In this document: positions 7,057 to 11,948 of the stretch, piece by piece
Layout: every line of letters begins with the position of its first letter
Numbering within the stretch: position 1 is the stretch's first letter
Assembly (NCBI GenBank): GCA_004557975.1
Contig: SFEV01000084.1
Location: forward strand, 1 to 11,948
Origin: Lachnospiraceae bacterium
GTDB taxonomy: Bacteria > Bacillota > Clostridia > Lachnospirales > Lachnospiraceae
Direction of reading: 5' to 3'
Length of the DNA: 11,948 bases
Notes under the pieces: model-generated
Database searches by the model: none
What the model was told of the DNA's origin: nothing
What the model saw: only the letters and a program-made list of their open reading frames with translations
Translations under genes and position numbers: made by a program

Positions 7057-7416
7057 TCACTTTTCTTTCCCGTATGCGATCTCCGGTCTGCTCTCCTGCA
7101 GCCTCCGATACAGAGCATCCGCCTCACGGACTGTTCCCTCACCGATCAGGAGCTCCAGCTCCTCCCCGTCCTTTCGGACCAGCACGAGCTTCTGAATATC
7201 AAAATTCACATTTCCGCAGCACATTTTCGTATCGACGGCTTCGATTCTGCGGAAAGCGCGGGTTACTCCATCCAGATCCGTCACATTCCACTTCAGTCCT
7301 TTTTTCCAGAAAATCCAGTCTTTTCCAAGCTTTACCTTGCCGTACTGCGATGCCTGCGCAAATTCCTGGTCTGCATGAGCATTCTCTTTTTTTCGATATA
7401 CGTAATCCATTGTCAT
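7057..7416 (-). CDS. Small cytosolic protein, unrecognised
   Basis: A 119-residue soluble protein with no signal peptide or membrane helix. I do not recognise the family. The sequence alternates short strands (KVKLGKDWIFWKKGLKWNV, then NVNFDIQKLVLVRKDG and EELELLIG) and ends with a helix (VREADALYRRLQES), a pattern seen in small PH-like beta folds; this is a guess. Two ATGs lie close together, at 7416 (MTMDYVY) and 7410 (MDYVY). The AAAGGGAGAG purine tract sits 2-3 bases from the first and about 9 from the second, so the second may be the real start. No clear promoter or terminator is visible. The SH3b gene follows 195 bases downstream from its own promoter. Confidence 0.72.
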   Translation of the reverse strand: MTMDYVYRKKENAHADQEFAQASQYGKVKLGKDWIFWKKGLKWNVTDLDGVTRAFRRIEAVDTKMCCGNVNFDIQKLVLVRKDGEELELLIGEGTVREADALYRRLQESRPEIAYGKEK

Positions 7417-7513
7417 TCTCTCCCTTTCTTTTCAAAATATTCTTTACTGCGTCACGTGAAGAACAAAGATCTCCTCCTCATCAAAAACCTTTTCAAAAAA
7501 ATTCCGGAACTGC

Positions 7514-7542
7514 TTTACATTTTTCAAAAACTGTGCTAGGAT
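7514..7542 (+). promoter_or_regulatory. tRNA-Arg promoter (extended -10)
   Basis: TTTACA (7514-7519), 17-base spacer, TAGGAT (7537-7542) preceded by TGC. The predicted start is about 12 bases before the mature tRNA 5' end. Confidence 0.75.
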
Positions 7543-7560
7543 AAAAAGGCAGTTTTAAGT

Positions 7561-7633
7561 GCACCTGTAGCTCAGGGGATAGAGCAGTGGTTTCCGGTAC
7601 CACGTGTCAGGGGTTCGAATCCCTTCAGGTGCG
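7561..7633 (+). tRNA. tRNA-Arg (anticodon CCG)
   Basis: A full cloverleaf folds by eye. The acceptor GCACCTG pairs with CAGGTGC (7626-7632) with discriminator G. The D stem is GCTC/GAGC and the anticodon stem GTGGT/ACCAC (7587-7591, 7599-7603). The loop TTCCGGT puts CCG at 7594-7596, and the T arm has GGGGTTCGAATCCC. CCG reads the arginine codon CGG. CCA is not encoded. It is a single gene with its own promoter and terminator, not part of a cluster. Confidence 0.95.
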
Positions 7634-7641
7634 TGCATTCT

Positions 7642-7671
7642 GGCATATCAGGATATCTGATATGCCTTTTT
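7642..7671 (+). terminator. tRNA-Arg terminator
   Basis: A perfect 10-base-pair stem, GGCATATCAG (7642-7651) with CTGATATGCC (7657-7666), has a 5-base loop and is followed by TTTTT. It starts 8 bases after the tRNA. Confidence 0.92.
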
Positions 7672-7720
7672 GCTGCAGTTTTTTCCCGAAATTGTCTTTC
7701 AAGGTCATTATTTTCTCATT

Positions 7721-7750
7721 ATAATAGCATATTTCATACATTTTATACAA
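7721..7750 (-). promoter_or_regulatory. Orphan minus-strand promoter facing the tRNA
   Basis: TTGTAT (7745-7750), 18-base spacer, TATTAT (7721-7726) preceded by TGC. It points toward the 3' end of the tRNA gene. The only frame downstream is 27 codons (MTLKDNFGKKLQQKG and onward) ending inside the tRNA, with a weak ribosome site. This may be the remnant of a gene cut at the tRNA, or a chance AT-rich match. Confidence 0.35.
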
Positions 7751-7948
7751 GTCAAAGCTTTTTGTATATTCCAATATTTGGATATCCGGGTCAGAGACAC
7801 TTGACCCCAACATCCTATTCAGAGCTGCCCGGCAAATCAGCCAGACGTCGATTTTTCCGTGCTTTGCACGTACATACAATACAGCAGCACAAGCGGACTG
7901 CGGCATTTCCGATGTATGACACCGGGAATACTGCAGCCCGTTTTTTAT
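7732..7948 (+). ncRNA. Candidate small RNA, about 215 nt, unidentified
   Basis: The stretch from the tRNA terminator to the next gene holds no convincing coding frame. On the plus strand a perfect TATAAT (7720-7725) has a weak TTTCAA (7697-7702) 17 bases upstream, and a strong terminator closes the unit at 7894-7946. Between them a hairpin GGGTCA (7788-7793) / TGACCC (7802-7807) has outer GGAT/ATCC pairing (7780-7815). I do not recognise an RNA family. The boundaries are inferred from the promoter and terminator. A minus-strand frame of 93 codons crosses this stretch but has no ribosome site and runs through the opposed promoter and the tRNA terminator. Confidence 0.3.
7894..7946 (+). terminator. 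Strong plus-strand terminator with no obvious gene
   Basis: An 18-base arm (7894-7911) pairs with 7923-7940: fourteen Watson-Crick pairs, two G-U and two mismatches around an 11-base loop, followed by TTTTTT. The tRNA upstream already has its own terminator, so this one implies another plus-strand transcript. Confidence 0.7.
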
Positions 7949-7972
7949 TTCGGTCAGACAATAAGGTTGTAA

Positions 7973-8003
7973 TCAAAAATCAGAAGATACCGGACTTCTG
8001 ACC
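7973..8003 (-). terminator. Terminator of the DUF5688-like/mini-protein unit
   Basis: On the minus strand TCAGAAG (7995-8001) pairs with CTTCTGA (7980-7986), extended by G-U pairs, and is followed by TTTTTGATT. It lies about 20 bases past the mini-protein stop codon. Confidence 0.75.
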
Positions 8004-8019
8004 CTGATATCAGACAGTA

Positions 8020-8172
8020 TCAGTAGCGGTCGCGGCGGTCATCCCGGCGGTCATCCCGACGGTCATCCCGGCGGTCGCTCCAGCGGTTGTCTCGGCGGTC
8101 ATCCCGTCCACACCGGCACGGCGGGCATGGAGAACACGGATTTCTGCGGCGGCTGTCAAAATTATCAGGCAT
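8020..8172 (-). CDS. 50-residue Cys-cluster / Asp-Arg repeat mini-protein
   Basis: I do not recognise this protein. It has 50 residues in two parts: an N-terminal part with the cysteine cluster CSPCPPCRC (Cys13, 16, 19 and 21), which could bind a metal, and a C-terminal part of tetrapeptides of the DDRR type (residues 24-47) ending in DRY. The ATG at 8170-8172 follows an excellent AAAAAGGAG site with 8-base spacing. A longer 79-residue reading starts at 8259, where ATGA overlaps the upstream stop, but there the AGGAG is only one base from the start. It is probably co-transcribed with the DUF5688-like gene 83 bases upstream and ends before a clear terminator. The alternating charge suggests a disordered tail that may bind nucleic acid or self-associate (inference). 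Confidence 0.7.
   Translation of the reverse strand: MPDNFDSRRRNPCSPCPPCRCGRDDRRDNRWSDRRDDRRDDRRDDRRDRY
8033..8104 (-). repeat. Six tandem 12-base units inside the mini-protein gene
   Basis: On the plus strand the unit cggcggtcatcc occurs at 8033, 8045 and 8093 exactly, at 8057 with one change, and at 8069 and 8081 as diverged copies. Each encodes one tetrapeptide (DDRR, SDRR or DNRW). The spacing is strictly 12 bases, so the array can change length without breaking the frame. Confidence 0.92.
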
Positions 8173-8255
8173 AAGAAAATCTCCTTTTTCTTTAGAATAT
8201 GCAGAATCGCCGGAAAATCTCTGACTTTTTAACCTTATGCTGTTTTTGGAGATGA

Positions 8256-9161
8256 TCATTCTCCTGCTGCCGCTATGATGAGAGTTCTGCTGCTTCGGTA
8301 ATACCGATACACGGAGTAGCCAAGTATCTCCTCCTCCGCCACAAATTCATCATTTATTTCCCGCACCATACTTTGCAGCTCGTGTGCAGAAATTGTCGTA
8401 TTTTCCACAATAGGAACTACCATACATTCATGTATGCTGCTGGGCAGTAAATAAAAATCTGTCCGGAGCTCTTTTCCCACCTTGTCCAGAACGTTTCCGA
8501 AATAGAGGTTCACGGCACCGAAGCATTTTTTCTTATTTGTCAGAACATACATCGGAATCTCTCTGATAGCCGTTTCATCCAGATTGATCCCTGTCATGTC
8601 TCCAACAAGTTCTGCAATCCCGACCAGCTCATGCGGTGAGAGTCTCATTGTATTCGACACTGCAATCGAATGAATGGTTCTCTGATCTGCGCCCCAAAGC
8701 TTCAGATGAGACTTCTGTACCAGTATGGAGGCAGCCCCCAGAACAGGATGATCTATCTCACAGTAATACAGTACAGCAAGATCCAGAAAACGTACGTGGG
8801 GAACGTTCTCCAGAAAAGAACGGTTTTTTTCATAATGAACAATGCGGCACACCAGGTGCTCTCTGACCTGTTCAAAATCGAGATAAAAGCTCATGTCGAT
8901 CTTTCCTGCTCTTCTGTTTGTATGGTAAGCAGAAAGTATCTGCTCCGCAATCAGTTCGAGAGGTACCCCGTTTTCATATTTTTCATAAAAACTGTTAAGA
9001 CAGATCGACGGTGAAACATTATCTCCTTCACGAAGGATGGTCATTCCATCCATCATTCTGCGGTTATTTTTGGTCACACGTCTGATATAGACCTTCGTTC
9101 CCGGTTCGACTCTGTTCTCTACCTCAAACCGGATATTTTTCAAAAAATCTTTGTATTCCAA
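8256..9161 (-). CDS. DUF5688-like protein
   Basis: A 301-residue soluble protein with no signal or membrane helix, resembling the DUF5688 family common in Lachnospiraceae. The clearest match is the C-terminal block: IPMYVLTNKKKCFGAVNLY (202-220), then DFYLLPSSIHECMVVPI (235-251), and the helix HELQSMVREINDEFV. The family has no established function. I prefer the TTG start at 9159-9161, giving M-EYKDFLKNIRFEVENRV, because AAAGGTGG lies 6 bases before it and family members begin at this point. An ATG at 9203 would add 14 residues but has no ribosome site. The stop codon overlaps a possible ATGA start of the mini-protein frame. Assignment rests on motif memory only. Confidence 0.75.
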   Translation of the reverse strand: MEYKDFLKNIRFEVENRVEPGTKVYIRRVTKNNRRMMDGMTILREGDNVSPSICLNSFYEKYENGVPLELIAEQILSAYHTNRRAGKIDMSFYLDFEQVREHLVCRIVHYEKNRSFLENVPHVRFLDLAVLYYCEIDHPVLGAASILVQKSHLKLWGADQRTIHSIAVSNTMRLSPHELVGIAELVGDMTGINLDETAIREIPMYVLTNKKKCFGAVNLYFGNVLDKVGKELRTDFYLLPSSIHECMVVPIVENTTISAHELQSMVREINDEFVAEEEILGYSVYRYYRSSRTLIIAAAGE

Positions 9162-9235
9162 ATACAAACCACCTTTCCTGAATTTTTTGAATACACTGCA
9201 CATGATGCGCCCTGGCGCCAGACTTTACATCTCTT

Positions 9236-9264
9236 ATTATATATTATAACATCTTATATTGCAA
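9236..9264 (-). promoter_or_regulatory. Promoter of the DUF5688-like gene, with nearby palindrome
   Basis: TTGCAA (9259-9264), 17-base spacer, perfect TATAAT (9236-9241). A perfect 10-base palindrome CTGGCGCCAG (9212-9221) lies just after the predicted start (about 9229). It is GC-rich within an AT-rich stretch and may be an operator. Confidence 0.72.
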
Positions 9265-9307
9265 GTGTTTTTTGATCTGTATTTTTCTTCTAAACGATAT
9301 TCGGGTA

Positions 9308-9337
9308 TTGATGCATCTGGGTAAAAATGCATATAAT
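9308..9337 (+). promoter_or_regulatory. Plus-strand promoter with a dyad at its start site
   Basis: TTGATG (9308-9313), 18-base spacer, perfect TATAAT (9332-9337). Directly after it lies AAAGTG (9338-9343), six bases, then CACTTT (9350-9355), a perfect inverted repeat over the start site. An AGGTG inside the dyad precedes a TTG (9354) that opens a frame of only 21 codons to 9419, ending in the efp terminator stem. No full plus-strand gene follows; this may be a gene remnant or a small regulated transcript. Otherwise the bases between 9162 and 9476 hold only the promoter, palindrome and terminator already listed. Confidence 0.45.
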
Positions 9338-9394
9338 AAAGTGAGGTGACACTTTGGCAACCGTACTGGCACATTCGGAGATTTGCGGGAAAGA

Positions 9395-9438
9395 AAAGGA
9401 AAAAGGGACTGCACACTGATTCTTCAGTGCGCAGTCCC
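9395..9438 (-). terminator. efp terminator
   Basis: A 15-base-pair stem, 9405-9419 with 9424-9438 (one G-U pair) and a 4-base loop, is followed on the minus strand by TTTTTCC and more T-rich sequence. It begins 38 bases past the efp stop. Confidence 0.9.
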
Positions 9439-9476
9439 TGCAGCATCCTGTATACTATTGTCTGTGCCTGTCCGGA

Positions 9477-10034
9477 TTATACACGTGACAGATACTCGCC
9501 TGTTCTTGTGTCGATCTTCAGTCTGTCGCCTGTCTCAACGAACAGCGGAACGTACACAACTGCACCAGTCTCAACTGTAGCCGGTTTTGTGGCACCTGTA
9601 GCTGTATCGCCCTTGAAGCCCGGCTCTGTATCTGTTACCTCAAGCTCTACGAACAGAGGCGGTTCAACTGCAAATACATTTCCATTGTGAGAACATACCT
9701 TTACCATCTCGTTCTCTTTGACAAATTTCAGAGCATCACCGATGGCATCCTGGTTCAGGGCAATCTGGTCATACGTCTCAGTATTCATAAAATGGAACAG
9801 ATCTCCGTCTGTGTAGAGATACTGCATCTCAACACGGTCAATACGTGCCTGCGGGAATTTTTCAGTCGGACGGAATGTTTTTTCCACTACACCGCCGTTG
9901 ATGATATTTTTCAATTTTGTTCTGACGAATGCAGCTCCCTTGCCTGGTTTTACGTGCTGGAATTCGATAATCTGATAAATATTGCCTTCCATCTCCAGTG
10001 TAACACCGTTTCTAAAATCGCCTGCTGAAATCAT
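9477..10034 (-). CDS. efp: Translation elongation factor P
   Basis: Binds the ribosome between the P and E sites and rescues stalling at consecutive prolines. The 185 residues are the family length, with an N-terminal KOW-like domain (1-65) and two OB domains (66-128, 129-185). The tip loop is KPGKGAAFVR with Lys32 at the usual modified position. The Pro just before this loop resembles Bacillus-type EF-P rather than the EpmA-modified E. coli type, so the modification is probably different from beta-lysylation (inference). The C-terminal signature TGDRLKIDTRTGEYLSRV is intact. AAGGAGG lies 10 bases before the ATG. The gene has its own promoter and terminator and sits 126 bases after the ASKHA gene, with no terminator in between, so some read-through is possible. 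Confidence 0.97.
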   Translation of the reverse strand: MISAGDFRNGVTLEMEGNIYQIIEFQHVKPGKGAAFVRTKLKNIINGGVVEKTFRPTEKFPQARIDRVEMQYLYTDGDLFHFMNTETYDQIALNQDAIGDALKFVKENEMVKVCSHNGNVFAVEPPLFVELEVTDTEPGFKGDTATGATKPATVETGAVVYVPLFVETGDRLKIDTRTGEYLSRV

Positions 10035-10096
10035 GTCTTCTATTCCTCCTTAAATTTATCCAAACAGGATTTTTCTCGAATCGCATTATCTGTAAT

Positions 10097-10125
10097 ATTC
10101 TACCGTATCTACTGATATTTTTCAA
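10097..10125 (-). promoter_or_regulatory. efp promoter
   Basis: TTGAAA (10120-10125), 17-base spacer, TAGAAT (10097-10102). The leader is about 55 bases. Confidence 0.75.
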
Positions 10126-10160
10126 CTGTTTTTTTGCGGGCCTGTACGGTAAAGTCACAA

Positions 10161-11756
10161 TTAAAGGTCAGATCTTTTATTTTCTGCACTTTGCTGTCTC
10201 TGTGACAGCCTGTTCACAACAGACGGATACCGCTGCAGATCCGTATGTGGAAGCGCTTGGGCCGCCACCATAATATGCAGAAAATCTTCCACCGCACCGA
10301 ACTGAATATAAATCATTTTCTCCAGCAGTCCATCTATATCCTCCAGCCTGTCTTTGTGGAGCAGAAGCTTTTGTGCACCGTCCAGGGAAGCGTTTCCTGC
10401 GTTGATGATCCGCTCCCGCGGCATATCAGGATACATACCGATGGTGACTGCCGATTCCTTCGACACATGCTTACCGAAGGCTCCTGCTACGTAAAATTCT
10501 GAAATATCATCCATGGTAATTCCTGATTCTTTCAGCATGCACTCCACCATGGTATAGGCAGCCGCCTTTGTGCGGACAAATTCGTCAATATCACTCTGGT
10601 AAAAATACAGCCCGGGACCGTACTCGACGGCGTACTCGATTCTGTGGTCCGGATCTGCATCATCCATTTCTGTATGCATTGCAGGATCCTCCACACATCG
10701 TCTCTGAATCAGCGGACTTGCCTCGGGATGGAATTTTCCCCGCAGATCAATCCAGCCGCTCACAAAGAGTTCTGCTATCATATCGACAATTCCGGAGCCG
10801 CAGATACCGCGAGGTGATTCTCCGCCGATGACATCAAGGACAAATGCGCCGTCTTTGATCTGTACACGCTCCACAGCGCCCGGCTCGGCTCTCATACCCG
10901 TCCTTACGACACCGCCCTCCAGAGCCGGACCGGCCGCACCGGCACCACACAGAAGAAATTCTCTGTTTCCGATGACCAGCTCCCCGTTCGTCCCAATATC
11001 AAAGAACGCACAGACTTCTTCTTTTTTATATATTTCCGTCTCCACCATACCGCTGATGATGTCTCCGCCGAGATAATTGGATTTCCCCGGATAACAGTAC
11101 ACGTATCCTGACACCGGAATGCCAACTTCCCGTCCCGGAAGAAAGTCAGGCGCATCTGCGCGCACTGCATACGGTGTGGAGAATACACAGAAAGCATCTA
11201 TTCCGATCAGAAAATGAATCATAGTGGTATTACCGGAAATAACTGTCTGAATACAGTCCTCCGGCGCAATTCCAGTATCGGCGCGCAGCTTTTCCATAGT
11301 ATCGAGGATAGAATCCACGGTTGTCCTGCGAAGCTCTTCCAGCTTATCCGGCTGATCCTTGCAATAAAAGATTCTCGTCAGAATGTCCGTCCCGTACGCA
11401 ATCTGGCCATTAAAGGAGGAAGTTTCCCCCATGCATTCGCCTGTAGTACAGTTGATCAGGCGTGTCACCACAGTAGTACTTCCAAGATCCACTGCGTATC
11501 CATAATGGCAGTTTGAAGTGTCTCCCGCCTCCAGTCGGACGACCATCCACCTGCTGCCGTCCCATGCAAGGGAAGCTGTGATCTTCCAGTCAGCCCTGTC
11601 ACACAGCGGGTACAGACTGCGCAGAACTGGCAGTGTCATGGCTGCTTTTATGCCGAGAGCATCCAGGGCATCGAGAATTCTCCTCTGTGAAGAACGGCTG
11701 TCCTCTTCTGTCGGTTTTTCCATTGTCAAATACAGTTTTTTACTGATTCCGTCCAT
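10161..11756 (-). CDS. ASKHA/DUF4445 corrinoid-activator-like ATPase lacking the ferredoxin domain
   Basis: Resembles RACo/RamA-type reductive activators, which use ATP to return corrinoid methyltransferase partners from Co(II) to Co(I). The 531 residues carry the linker (5-35, KKLYLTMEKPTEED), the middle domain, and the ASKHA fold: GYAVDLGSTTVV (86-97), ISGNTTMIHFLIG (173-185), FFDIGTNGELVIG (251-263), CGAGAAGPALEGG (270-282), RGICGSGIVD (316-325) and YVAGAFG (422-428). The end ALPHTDLQRYPSVV is typical. The 2Fe-2S ferredoxin domain that normally precedes the linker is absent, and no C-terminal Cys-cluster replaces it, so electrons must come from a separate protein. I chose the ATG at 11754-11756, after AAAGAGGAA; the upstream ATG at 11801 sits only a few bases from the -10 box. 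No corrinoid protein gene lies in the window, so the partner is unknown. Confidence 0.88.
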   Translation of the reverse strand: MDGISKKLYLTMEKPTEEDSRSSQRRILDALDALGIKAAMTLPVLRSLYPLCDRADWKITASLAWDGSRWMVVRLEAGDTSNCHYGYAVDLGSTTVVTRLINCTTGECMGETSSFNGQIAYGTDILTRIFYCKDQPDKLEELRRTTVDSILDTMEKLRADTGIAPEDCIQTVISGNTTMIHFLIGIDAFCVFSTPYAVRADAPDFLPGREVGIPVSGYVYCYPGKSNYLGGDIISGMVETEIYKKEEVCAFFDIGTNGELVIGNREFLLCGAGAAGPALEGGVVRTGMRAEPGAVERVQIKDGAFVLDVIGGESPRGICGSGIVDMIAELFVSGWIDLRGKFHPEASPLIQRRCVEDPAMHTEMDDADPDHRIEYAVEYGPGLYFYQSDIDEFVRTKAAAYTMVECMLKESGITMDDISEFYVAGAFGKHVSKESAVTIGMYPDMPRERIINAGNASLDGAQKLLLHKDRLEDIDGLLEKMIYIQFGAVEDFLHIMVAAQALPHTDLQRYPSVVNRLSQRQQSAENKRSDL

Positions 11757-11803
11757 ATGTTCCTCTTTCCCGTTTTGTATCTGTTCATAATTTTCTGTCA
11801 TCC

Positions 11804-11832
11804 ATTATAATACAACATGGGCGGAAATACAA
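11804..11832 (-). promoter_or_regulatory. Promoter of the ASKHA protein gene
   Basis: TTGTAT (11827-11832), 17-base spacer, perfect TATAAT (11804-11809). The predicted start near 11797 rules out the ATG at 11801 and leaves about 40 bases before the chosen start codon. Confidence 0.65.
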
Positions 11833-11933
11833 ATATACTGCGGAAAAACTCAGCCTTGAAAGGTAAATATATCTTTTAGCCTGCCGATATTATAAAAATG
11901 CTTTTTTCACCATTCTGTCTATTTTTGAATGGG

Positions 11934-11942
11934 TTATCCACA
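11934..11942 (+). other. Perfect DnaA box
   Basis: TTATCCACA matches the DnaA-box consensus exactly. It is the only copy I saw, at the window edge, so it may be a regulatory or titration site or the rim of a cluster further right. The bases between 11833 and 11933 are AT-rich with a small inverted repeat CCATTC (11910-11915) / GAATGG (11927-11932) and no gene. Confidence 0.5.
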
Positions 11943-11948
11943 TCAATT

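Noticed and set aside
7625..7906. Minus-strand frame of 93 codons in the gene-poor stretch
   Set aside because: It has no ribosome site, crosses two promoters and the tRNA terminator, and has no recognisable domain. Only its last 27 codons follow a promoter.
8033..8104. Possible CRISPR or regulatory repeat array
   Set aside because: The 12-base units are contiguous with no spacers and are in frame with a protein repeat.
9346..9690. Plus-strand frame of 114 codons overlapping efp
   Set aside because: It runs through the efp terminator and antisense to the efp C-terminus, whose product is certain.
11934..11942. Replication origin
   Set aside because: Only one DnaA box is visible, with no dnaA, dnaN or rpmH nearby and no box cluster or AT-rich unwinding element established.

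Overview
The window looks like chromosomal DNA of a low-to-mid-GC Firmicute, most likely a Lachnospiraceae-type gut Clostridium. The reasons are a tryptophan T-box leader, a DUF5688-like protein, a MetA enzyme with the acetyl-CoA-type residue, a Bacillus/Clostridium-style EF-P loop, strong AGGAGG ribosome sites, TTGACA/TATAAT promoters and U-tract terminators. No virus, transposon or CRISPR array is visible. The genus assignment is inference.

Layout. (1) 1-1161, minus: the first 265 codons of a stand-alone TrpB2-type tryptophan synthase beta chain behind a complete T-box leader with specifier UGG. (2) 1203-1900, plus: a divergent promoter drives a small two-helix membrane protein overlapping a YbjQ/UPF0145 protein, closed by a strong terminator. 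(3) 1904-5838, minus: rluF (23S rRNA pseudouridine synthase), ligA (NAD+ DNA ligase) and metA (homoserine acyltransferase). rluF and ligA overlap by ATGA; metA follows 56 bases later and also has its own extended -10 promoter. (4) 5842-7416, minus: a membrane-anchored SH3b protein and a small unrecognised cytosolic protein. (5) 7514-7671, plus: a single tRNA-Arg(CCG) with its own promoter and terminator. (6) 7672-8003: a gene-poor stretch with two overlapping opposed promoters, a hairpin and a strong plus-strand terminator with no gene to serve. (7) 8020-9264, minus: a DUF5688-like protein and a 50-residue Cys/Asp/Arg protein built on 12-base repeats. (8) 9395-11832, minus: an ASKHA/DUF4445 corrinoid-activator-like ATPase without its ferredoxin domain, then efp. 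A perfect DnaA box lies at the right edge.

Most genes are housekeeping: amino-acid supply (Trp by T-box, Met by MetA), rRNA modification, translation (EF-P, tRNA-Arg) and DNA joining. The points most worth a second look are the LigA, which keeps the AMP-accepting lysine but lacks several residues normally invariant in the family; the candidate small RNA at about 7732-7948; the Cys/RD-repeat mini-protein; and the ferredoxin-less corrinoid activator. I saw no convincing new multi-gene defence or mobile system.
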